This document shows, in pieces, positions 28,315 to 35,986 of a stretch of 37,310 nt of DNA. The stretch covers positions 1 through 37,310 of the forward strand of contig NZ_WOTO01000077.1 in NCBI RefSeq assembly GCF_010993775.1. Reading direction: 5' to 3'. The position numbers and the translations under genes were made by a program. The notes under the pieces are model-generated. The model saw only the letters and a list, made by a program, of their open reading frames with translations, was not told where the DNA came from and searched no databases. This DNA is from Fodinicola feengrottensis (lineage in GTDB: Bacteria; Actinomycetota; Actinomycetes; Mycobacteriales; HKI-0501). Each line of letters begins with the position of its first letter. The first letter of the stretch is position 1.

Positions 28315-29777
28315 CTAGTGCCGATTGCTCTGGCTCTCCAGGAAATGGACGAGTGCGCGGATAGTGGTGCCAGTGGCTCCGGTGGGGATGTGTCCGTACG
28401 GAGAGCCGGAGTTGTACGAGGGGCCGGCGATGTCGAGATGTGCCCACGGGATGCTCGGCGGGATGAATCGGGACAGGAACTCGGCGCCGCGGAGCATGCC
28501 GCCGGAGGTGTCCGGAGATTCCAGTTCGCGAGGTCCGCGACAGGTGATTCCAGTTGTGCCGCGATCTCCTCTGGTCTTGGCATCGGCCAGATCGGCTCCC
28601 CGGCGTGGCGGCCAGCGGCGGCGAGGGCGTCGGTGACGTGGTGGTGTCCCATCGCGCCGGCGGTGCGTCGACCCAGCGCGATGCGTTGGGCACCGGTCAG
28701 GCTCGCGACGGTGAGCACCTGGTCAGGCGCGTCTTCGCAGGCGCGTGCGACGGCGTCGGCCAGCACCAGCCGGCCCTCGGCGTCCGTGTTGCGTACTTCG
28801 ACGTGGAGGCCGTTGCGCATGGCGAGGATGTCGCCTGGCCGGTAGGAGGCACCGCCGACCATGTTTTCGGCGAGTGGCAGGTATGCGGTGATGTCGAGCG
28901 GAAGGCGCAGTGCCGCCGCCACCGTGACGGTCGCGAGGACGGTCGCGGCGCCGACCATGTCCTTTTTCTGCTCCAGCAGGCCGTCCCGCGACTTGAGGGT
29001 CAGGCCGCCGGAGTCGTACGTGATCCCTTTGCCGATCAGGGCGATCGACCGGACCGGGTCCGCACCGGACCAGCGGAGCCGCACCAGCCGGGGCGGCCGG
29101 GTCGACCCGGCGCCGACCGCGACGATGCCGCCGTACCCGCCGTCGGCGAGGTCGGTCTCGTCGAGGACGCTGCCGGTCAGGCCGGCTTCCTCGGCGGTGG
29201 CGAGCGCGAGGTCGGCGAAGGAGCCCGGGTCGAGGTCGTTGGGTGGCGTGTTCACCCAGTCCCTGGCCTGATTCACCGCGGCGGCGAGCAGACTCGCTCG
29301 GGCAACCGCCGGTTCGTGGTTACCGGGCACGAGCAGGACGACTTCGCGCACCGGCCGCGACCGGGCCGACGGCTGCCGATAGCGGTCGAATTGGTACGCG
29401 CCAAGCAACGCGCCTTCGGCGACCGCCTGCACGTCGTACGCGGTGGCTGACGCGGCCAGCAGGCTGAGCCCAACGCGACCGCGGCCGGCCAGTGCTCGTA
29501 CGGCCGCACCGGCCGCTCGCCGCAGGGTTTCCGGCTCGGTGGGCGGATCGCCCAGGCCAACGGCAACGACCAACGGGACGGGGCTGGCGGCATCGGCGGG
29601 AACCAGGGTGACCTCGCCGGGTGCTCCCGTGGCGCCCAGAATCTCAAGCAGGTGACACAGCCGACCACCGCACGGCTGGTCCGCCGGCTCTGATCCGGCC
29701 GCCGGTACGGCACCGGCGTACACCCCGACGGCGAGCGCGTCGACGTCCGCTGACGTACCCACCAACAGCTTGGTCAC
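28315..29777 (-). CDS. Leucyl aminopeptidase, M17 family (frameshifted)
   Basis: Two-metal cytoplasmic exopeptidase removing N-terminal residues from peptides, normally a hexamer. The catalytic C-terminal domain shows IGKGITYDSGGLTLKS (metal-binding Lys and Asp), KKDMVGAATVLAT, AENMVGGASYRPGDIL and the family signature NTDAEGRLVLADA. A frameshift near 28507 (one missing G) leads to DTSGGMLRGAEFLSRFI, HLDIAGPSYNSGSPYGHIPTGATG and a stop at 28315. About 487 residues, normal length. ATG 29777 overlaps the aminotransferase stop by four bases. Its place after an aminotransferase and divergent LysR suggests peptide-derived amino acid use rather than general turnover; I do not give the gene symbol because other copies may exist. 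Confidence 0.92.
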
Positions 29778-31095
29778 TGCCGCGCTCCCGCCATCGAAGC
29801 AGCAGCCACGTCGGTCAGCGCGGAGTCCAGGATCGTCAAAGCCTCGTCGATCTCCTGGGCGGACACCGTGAGCGGCGGCGCGAGTCGCAGGGTGTTGCCT
29901 TCCCGGATGCCGGGTCGCAGGCCGCCGACGATCAGGCCCCGCTCCAGGCAGGCCACCGAAACAGCGGCGGCCAGTTCGGGAGTCTCGCCGCCCCCATCCT
30001 TGTCGCTGTCCACGATCTCCAGACCGGCGATCAGTCCGATGCCGCGAGCGTCGCCGGCGAGTCGGTGCCGGGCCGTCAGCTCACGCAGCCCATCCATTAA
30101 CCGCCGCCCCATCCGTTCGGCGTTTCCGGGCAGGTCCTCGGTTTCCATCACGTCGAGGTTGGCGAGTGCGACCGCGCACTGGAAAGGGTCACCCTGGTGG
30201 GAGGCGGACTGCACGAACCCTTTTGCCAGAGCGGCCGCGGCGATTTCCCTGCTGGTGATCACCGCCGCCGCTGGCACCCCACCGCCGAGCGCCTTCGAGG
30301 TGACGACGATGTCCGGTACGACCTCGGTGTGCTCGAAAGCAAACCAGCGACCGGTCCGGCCCAGGCCGGTCAAGGCCTCATCAGCGATCAGCAGGGCGCC
30401 TCGCTCGTCGCAGAACCGGCGAACCTCGCGGGCCCAGTCGGCCGGACCGGGATGATGCCGCCAGCGCCCTGGATGAATTCCACGATGACGGCGGCGGGTT
30501 CGCCGGAGCTGGCTCGGTCGATCATCTCCACCGAGTGTCGCCAGCACCGCTGGTCGCAGGTGCCGCAGGCGAACGGGCACCGGTACGCGTACGGGGTGTC
30601 GATGTGGACGATGCCCGGCATTTGAGGTCCGGCGCCCCGCCGCATCCGCCGGGTGGCGGAGGACAGGCCGTAGGCCGAGGCCGTACGACCGTGGTAGCCG
30701 CGGGCCAGCGCCACCACCTCGAACCGTCCGGTGACCAGCTTGGCGATCCGCAGCGCGGTCTCGTTCGCCTCCGAACCGGTGCTGCAGAAGAAAGTCACCC
30801 CGAGTGGGTCGGGGGCGAGCGCGGCCAGCCGCTCGGCGAGCTGGATCCGGGCCGGAGTGGTGAACCGGTTGCCGATCTGCATGAGGACAGTCGCCTGCCG
30901 GCTGATCGCCTCGGTCACCGACGGGTGTGAATGGCCGGTGTTCATGCAGAACTGCCCGGCCTCGAAGTCGAGGAATCGCCGGCCGTCGACGTCCCACAAC
31001 TCGCAGCCGCGGCCGCGTTCCAAGACCAGCGGAGGTGCGTACGGAGACTGGGCGACGACCTCACGGTCGCGTTTCAACCACTGCGAAGAACTCAT
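29774..31095 (-). CDS. Class III PLP-dependent aminotransferase, possibly 2,2-dialkylglycine decarboxylase-like (frameshifted)
   Basis: Fold-type I aminotransferase of about 440 residues. Motifs: LWDVDGRRFLDFEAG, NTGHSHPSVTEAI, FFCSTGSEANETALRIAK (phosphate-binding), ARGYHGRTASAYGLS, IADEALTGLGRTGRWFAFE and the PLP lysine in VTSKALGGGVP. A one-base deletion near 30448 breaks the frame; an added C gives GGIIPVPADWAREVRRFC. The region ASSGEPAAVIVEFIQGAGGII and SHQGDPFQCAVA resembles dialkylglycine decarboxylases and alanine-glyoxylate aminotransferases; I cannot separate these by eye. It is divergent from a LysR regulator and coupled to an aminopeptidase. A Cys-rich CPFACGTCDQRCW insert is notable. 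Start ATG 31095 gives MSSSQWLKRD. Confidence 0.85.
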
Positions 31096-31104
31096 GTCCC
31101 AAAC

Positions 31105-31132
31105 GCTAAAGATGGCAGACTGATTAGTCCAA
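31105..31132 (-). promoter_or_regulatory. Possible promoter of the aminotransferase operon
   Basis: On the minus strand TTGGAC (31127-31132) and TTTAGC (31105-31110) are 16 bases apart, just before ATG 31095. The -10 is poor. The 74-base divergent gap leaves room for little else. Confidence 0.35.
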
Positions 31133-31152
31133 TGAAACAATCTGATCTTTTG

Positions 31153-31171
31153 ATCGATATGATTCATCGAT
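31153..31171 (+). promoter_or_regulatory. Inverted repeat and -10 box at the LysR start
   Basis: ATCGAT-ATGATTC-ATCGAT has six-base arms around seven bases. It contains TATGAT (31158-31163), a near-consensus -10, six bases before ATG 31170, so the LysR transcript is probably leaderless and the site may be its autoregulatory operator. Confidence 0.45.
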
Positions 31172-32059
31172 GGACACTGACCTGCTCACCTCGTTCCTGG
31201 AGACCGCCCAACGGCTGCATTTTTCGGGCACGCGGCCGAGCGTCTTGGGCTGACGCAGCCCGCACTCAGCCACCAGATCCGCCGGCTGGAGCAGCAGGTC
31301 GGGGTGACGCTCTTCACGCGCACCAGCCGGCAGGTCCGCCTCACGGCGGCCGGCGAGGTGTTTGTCACCGAGGCGCGCCGAGTGCTGGCCGATCTGGAAC
31401 GGGCCGTGACGCACTGCCGGTCGGTGGCCGCCGGCGGCGCGGGCCAGCTGCGGATCGGTTCCATCGGCGCGGCGCTGAACAGCGTGACGCCCAAGCTGGT
31501 CCGCGGTCTGCTCGGCGCGCTGCCCGGACTCGCCGTGCGAGTCACCCAGCTGGACACTCCGGTGCAGCTGGTTGCCTTACGTGCCAACGAAATAGACCTC
31601 GCCGTGGTACGGGCGGCCGGTCCGGCCAGCGGCATCGTGTTGGCGGACCTGTTCTGCGAACCGATGGTTCTCGCGCTCCCCGCCCGCCATCGACTGGCTG
31701 CCAAAAGCGTGCTGTCCGCCGCGGACCTGCGCGATGAGCGGTTCGTTTTGTGGCCGCGTACGACCAGCCCTCTCTTTCACGACCAGGTCATGGACTACTG
31801 CGCCCGGGCCGGCTTCGTCCCCCGCACGGCGATGGAAGGCGCCGACATCGAAACCCAGCTCGGCCTGGTCAGCGCCGGCATCGGCGTCTCCCCGCAACCC
31901 GCGTCCTTTGCTGACCTGGGCCGCAAAGGCGTCACCTTTCGCCCACTGCACGAGGCGCCGCACTCCACCGTCCAACTGGCTTGGCTGCAGGCCTCCCCGC
32001 CGCCACACCTAGCCGTCGCTCTCTCGGCCGCCCGCGCCGCGGGGGTCAGGGAGCCTTAA
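31170..32059 (+). CDS. LysR-family transcriptional regulator (frameshifted)
   Basis: Regulator of about 296 residues, divergent from the aminotransferase-aminopeptidase operon. N-terminal winged helix: LLTSFLETAQRLHFSGHAAERLGLTQPALSHQIRRLEQQVGVTLFTRTSRQVRLT, with one base missing near 31230; then the effector-binding domain beginning GQLRIGSIGAALNSVTPKL, with PLFHDQVMDYCARAGF and ETQLGLVSAGIGVSPQP as usual for LysR. No Shine-Dalgarno precedes ATG 31170. The divergent arrangement with 74 bases between starts is the classical layout in which LysR activates the neighbour in response to its substrate, here probably an amino acid. Confidence 0.93.
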
Positions 32060-32097
32060 CGGCCGCCCGTCCACCAACCGATACGTGATGTACACTT

Positions 32098-32111
32098 TTG
32101 ATATCTATCAA
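32098..32111. promoter_or_regulatory. vapBC autoregulatory operator
   Basis: TTGATA-TC-TATCAA, perfect six-base arms around two bases, lies 13 bases before the vapB ATG and next to TACACT (32091-32096), a possible -10. VapBC complexes repress their own promoters through such repeats. Confidence 0.6.
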
Positions 32112-32124
32112 TCTCGGAGGGTTG

Positions 32125-32376
32125 ATGTCCGAAACCTCGGTGGCCAAGGTGTTCATGCACGGCCGGAGCCAAGCAGTCCGGCTTCCCAAACAATTCAGAG
32201 TCGACGGCGGCGACCGCGTACGGGTGCGACGGGTCGCGGCGGGAATCCTGCTGGAACCCATCGCCTCCAGTGTCGACGCCTGGTTTGCCGAACTCGATCG
32301 GTTCGCCGACGTGCCGTTCATGGAGGATGGACGGCAGCAGCCACCAATGCCTCCCGACACGGACATTTTCGAGTGA
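32125..32376 (+). CDS. vapB: Antitoxin VapB, AbrB/MazE-fold
   Basis: Antitoxin of 83 residues, intact. The N-terminal swapped-hairpin DNA-binding domain reads VAKVFMHGRSQAVRLPKQFRVDGGDRVRVRR, the typical VapB/SpoVT-AbrB pattern. The acidic, Pro-rich C-terminus (WFAELDRF...PPDTDIFE) should wrap around the toxin active site. CGGAGG stands five bases before ATG 32125; an in-frame ATG at 32098 would run through the operator. The stop overlaps the vapC start by four bases (GTGA). Confidence 0.93.
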   Translation: MSETSVAKVFMHGRSQAVRLPKQFRVDGGDRVRVRRVAAGILLEPIASSVDAWFAELDRFADVPFMEDGRQQPPMPPDTDIFE

Positions 32377-32786
32377 GTTACCTCCTGGACACCAACACAG
32401 TCGTTGGCGTGATCCGGAACAAACCGGTGTCCATCAGGGAGCGCCTCCGCGATGCCATCGACAGCGGCACCGAGGTTGCTGTTTCCTCCGTAGTGATTTT
32501 CGAGCTCTGGTACGGCGTCGTCGCGCGAAGCGCGAGGCAACGAGAGAACGCCGAACAGGTTCGCCTGTTTCTCGCCGGTGACGTTGAAATCGAACCGTTT
32601 ACCGAAGAGGACGCCGAAATAGCAGGTGCCTTGCGAGCCGAACTCAACGCGACCGGTTCACCCATCGGCCCGTACGACGTGCTCCTCCCAGCCCAGGCCG
32701 TTCGGCTCGGCGCGGTGTTCGTCACCGGCAACGTCGGAGAGTTCAGCAGGGTCAAGAAGCTGCGGTGGGAAGACTGGAGCACCTGA
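32373..32786 (+). CDS. vapC: Toxin VapC, PIN-domain ribonuclease
   Basis: Magnesium-dependent endoribonuclease, 137 residues, intact; VapC toxins cut specific tRNAs or rRNA when antitoxin is lost. PIN acidic residues are in place: Asp6 (YLLDTN), Glu44 (VIFELWYG), Asp102 (IGPYDVLLPAQA) and Asn120 (FVTGNVGEF). It starts at GTG 32373. It lies between LysR and a convergent tetR; the tetR stop is eight bases beyond. Both genes of the pair are free of the frameshifts seen in their neighbours. Confidence 0.94.
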   Translation: MSYLLDTNTVVGVIRNKPVSIRERLRDAIDSGTEVAVSSVVIFELWYGVVARSARQRENAEQVRLFLAGDVEIEPFTEEDAEIAGALRAELNATGSPIGPYDVLLPAQAVRLGAVFVTGNVGEFSRVKKLRWEDWST

Positions 32787-32794
32787 CCAAGGGG

Positions 32795-33427
32795 TCAGGG
32801 GCTCTTGGTGACCCGGGTAATGCGGGCGCGGACGGCGCGGCGGGCGATGGGGCCCAGGTCGTCGAAAACGTCGATGAGGATGGCCAGTTGGTCGAGGGCG
32901 GCGATGGCGCCGCGGGCCGCCGCATCGTCGACGCCGCCGAGCAGTTCCAGGCCGATGAAGGCGGCGCTGACGGCGTTCGCGAGGCCGGCCACGTCGGCGA
33001 CTTCGGCCAGCGGTGAGCCGGCGATCTGCCGGCGTACGACCGACTCGATCTCGACGGTCCACATTCGCAGCGCGGCGGCGACCGGCTCGACGAGCTTCGG
33101 GTCGCTTTGGGCACCGGCCAGCAGTTGCGCCAACACCGACACGTTGCCGAGCTTGCGCTCGTCGGTGAACATCACCCGGCCGATGTCCAGCAGCTCCCGC
33201 ATCGACCCAGCGGCGGCGAACCGGTCCGAATAGTCGTCAACGCGCGCTCTGGCGGCGGCGACGCTGGCGGCCGCGAGCAGCTCGTCGACGCTTCCGTAGT
33301 GGTAGAAGACCAGCGCCTGGTTGACTCCGGCGGCGGCGGCGATCGTACGGGCCGAGACGCCGGCAATGCCGTGCTCGCGCAGCGCGGCCATCGCCCCGTC
33401 CAGCAACCGCTGCTTGGTGTCACTCAT
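32795..33427 (-). CDS. TetR-family transcriptional regulator
   Basis: Intact repressor of 210 residues. The N-terminal HTH reads TKQRLLDGAMAALREHGIAGVSARTIAAAAGVNQALVFYHYGSVDELL, a very typical TetR domain; the C-terminal part is a helical ligand pocket rich in Ala, Val and Leu. ATG 33427 follows GGGAGG. It lies 25 bases after the MocR-type gene on the same strand and may be co-transcribed with it. The target is unknown; no palindromic site lies directly before it, so its operator is probably elsewhere, or upstream of the operon. Confidence 0.92.
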   Translation of the reverse strand: MSDTKQRLLDGAMAALREHGIAGVSARTIAAAAGVNQALVFYHYGSVDELLAAASVAAARARVDDYSDRFAAAGSMRELLDIGRVMFTDERKLGNVSVLAQLLAGAQSDPKLVEPVAAALRMWTVEIESVVRRQIAGSPLAEVADVAGLANAVSAAFIGLELLGGVDDAAARGAIAALDQLAILIDVFDDLGPIARRAVRARITRVTKSP

Positions 33428-33452
33428 GCCGATAAGCCTCCCAGACCAGCGG

Positions 33453-34780
33453 TCAGACGGCGTAGGAGCGGGCTCTGGGGTGGAGAGCGGCGGCGACCGA
33501 GGTGGCGAGGCTGGGGAGCTCGGCGAGGTCCAGCGGGCTGAGGGTGATGCGGATGGCCGGTTCACTGGTGACGCGATACATCCGGCCCGGCGCGACCACC
33601 CAGCCGGCGTCCAGAAGACGCGCGCAGACCGATGTCTCGTCGGGGACGGGGATCCAGACGTTCAGGCCTGACTTGCCATAAGCGCCGACACCGCGCTCGG
33701 CGAGGGCCTCGACGAGGGTCGTACGGCGGAGGTCGTACGAGTGGCGGGCGCGGCGGACCAGCGCGGCCACCTCGGGGTCGGACCACAACGAGACCAACAC
33801 GGACTGCAGCACGGTGGAGACCCAGCGGGCGGACAGGCCGTGGCGGCCTTCGACCCGGGAGATGGTCTCGTCGTCGCCGGTGAGGATCGCGCAGCGTAGG
33901 TCGGGTCCATAAGCCTTGGAAACGGACTGGGCGATCGCCCAGTTCGCGGTGGTGCCGGCGAGCGGGTGGAACTCGGTGCTGGCCAGTTCGCCGATGTGGT
34001 CGTCGTCGATCACGATGACCGCGGGGTGCTCGGCGAGGGCGGCTCGCAGCACCTTCGCGCGGGCGGCCGAAATGCTGGCGCCGGTCGGGTTCTGCGCGCG
34101 GGTCGTCACTACTAGCGCGCGTGCGCCGCGGCGGATGGCGGCCTCGACGGAGTCGGGCATCGGACCGTCGTCGTCGACGCGTACCGGCTCAGCGGTCAGG
34201 CCCATCGACGTCAGCAGGTCCAGCATGTTCGCCCAGCCCGGGTCCTCGATCGCCACCTGGTCGCCGGGGCGCAGGTGGGCGGCCAGTACGCGTTCGATGC
34301 CGTCCATCGCGCCGCTGGTCACGGTCAGCGAGGGCGGGTCGATGCCGTACGCGGCGAGGCGGTCACGGGCCATCGCCTCCAGCGGTTCGATGGGCGAGAC
34401 CTCCCCGCCGTAGAGCACCGGCTCGGGCTCCAACCTGCGCAAATGCGGGCCGAGCCGGGGCAGCAGGCGGGGGTCCGGGCTGCCGCTGGACAGGTCGCGG
34501 GCGCCGACCGCACCGGCAGCCGCAGGTTCAGTCGGGCGGTGACCGTCGGGGCCGCCCGCACCTGGGTGCCGCGCCGGCCACCGGTCTCGACCACGCCCCG
34601 CTGCCGGAGCATCCGGTACGCGGCGGCGACGGTGCCAGGGCTGACCGTAAGGTGGACGGCGAGCGTACGCACCGCCGGCAGTTGGTCGCCGGGCGCGAGT
34701 TCGCCGGACCGCACGCCGGCCTCGATGGCGCTGGCGATCCCGGTCGACGTGGACCCGCTGAAAGCGAATGGTGTCGGCAC
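33453..34780 (-). CDS. MocR-type regulator: GntR winged helix fused to class I aminotransferase (frameshifted)
   Basis: Transcription factor of about 442 residues that uses PLP as a ligand or sensor. The N-terminal GntR domain reads GIASAIEAGVRSGELAPGDQLPAVRTLAVHLTVSPGTVAAAYRMLRQRGVVE. The aminotransferase-like domain has VTSGAMDGIERVLAAHLRPGDQVAIEDPGW, TRAQNPTGASIS, IDDDHIGEL and the PLP lysine in SVSKAYGPDLR. A frameshift near 34505-34512 separates the two. GTG 34780 lies eight bases after the anmK stop, without a clear ribosome binding site; CATAAT in front resembles a -10. MocR proteins often control vitamin B6, amino sugar or amino acid genes; the target here is unknown. Confidence 0.9.
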
Positions 34781-34788
34781 AAAGCCAA

Positions 34789-35952
34789 TTATGTACCTGT
34801 ACGAATTTCGGGCTGGATCCGCAGGTGGCGCGGGGTGCCGACGGCCGGCGCCGGCAGTCTGAGCGGCCCGGCCCCAGGTGTGTACGAGCCGAGAATCCGG
34901 GCCTCGCGAGCGCCGGTCACCGACGGCACCGCGCCCGGCAGTCCGTGCCACGACAGGAACCCCAGCACGGCGAAGGCATAGGCCTCCTTCGCGTCCGACG
35001 GCACGCCGAGCGCGTCGATGGTGCCGACAGAAGCGCTGGTCAGCTCCCCCAGCCTACGCATCAACACCGGATTGCGGACGCCACCGCCGGACGCCAGCAC
35101 CTCGGTGACGCCGTGCCGGTCCAGCTCGGCGGCGACCACCCGTGCGGTCAGCTCGGTGAGGGTGGCCAGCACGTCCTCCCCGGAAAGGCCGGCGGGCCGG
35201 AAACGTTCGAGATAGCCGGCGTGGAAGAGTTCCTTGCCGGTCGACTTGGGCGGCTCCCGGCGGTAGTACGGCTCGGCGAGCAACACCTGCAAGAACTCGT
35301 CGTCGACCTTGCCAGCGGCCGCGTACGCCCCATCGATGTCATACGGAGTCCCGAAAAAACCGCCGGGCGGCCAGGTCGGTCAACGCGTTCGCCGGGCCGA
35401 GGTCGTAGCCGAGCACGTGCGCGAAGCGGTCGATCACCGTCGCGTTCGCGATACCGCCGAGATTCAGCGCGCCGCCCGCGGCCGGTCGACGCCCAGCAGC
35501 AGCACGTCGAACGCTGGTACGAGCGGGGCACCCTGACCGCCGGCTGCGATGTCCGCCGACCGCAGGTCGGACACCACCGGCAGGCCGGTACGGGCGGCGA
35601 TCCAAGCCGGCCGCCCCAGCTGCAACGACCCTTGCGCGCGGCCGTCGTCGATCCAGTGAAAGACCGTCTGGCCGTGCGAAACCACCAGGTCACCGCCGTA
35701 CGCCCGGACCGCCAGCGCCGCCGCCTCCCCGTACGCCCGACCAAGCAGCGTGTCCAACTGGCAGACCCGCTCGATGGTGGTCTGGTTCGGCGGCAACAAC
35801 GCGCCGATCCGGTCGGTGAGCTCAGCGTCGTAGGGCACCATCTGCGCTCCGAGCGGCGTCATCGCGATGTCGCCGTCAAGGAACTCGAGCTCGGCCACCG
35901 CCACGTCGATTCCGTCGTACGACGTACCGGACATCAGACCCACCACCCGCAC
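34789..35952 (-). CDS. anmK: Anhydro-N-acetylmuramic acid kinase AnmK (frameshifted)
   Basis: Phosphorylates and opens 1,6-anhydroMurNAc from peptidoglycan turnover to MurNAc-6-phosphate. Motifs: VVGLMSGTSYDGIDVAVAEL at the N-terminus (ATP-binding loop), VVSHGQTVFH, QLGRPAWIAARTGLPVVSDLRSADIAAGGQGAPLVPAFD (catalytic Asp region), LNLGGIANATVI and VLASGGGVRNPVLMRRL. Frameshifts lie near 35476 and in A6 at 35354-35359, where five restore RRFFGTPYDIDGAYAAAGKVDDEF. Repaired length is about 388 residues, normal. It starts at GTG 35952, 34 bases after the alpha-galactosidase stop, and ends eight bases before the MocR-type gene. Confidence 0.93.
34792..34802 (-). promoter_or_regulatory. Direct repeat before the MocR-type gene
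   Basis: TGTAC-C-TGTAC (plus strand) lies 11 bases before GTG 34780 and overlaps the end of anmK and a -10-like CATAAT on the minus strand. MocR regulators often bind direct repeats near their own promoters, so this may be an autoregulatory site. Confidence 0.35.
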
Positions 35953-35986
35953 CGCGCACCCCCATCAAAATCTCTTCGACAGCATG

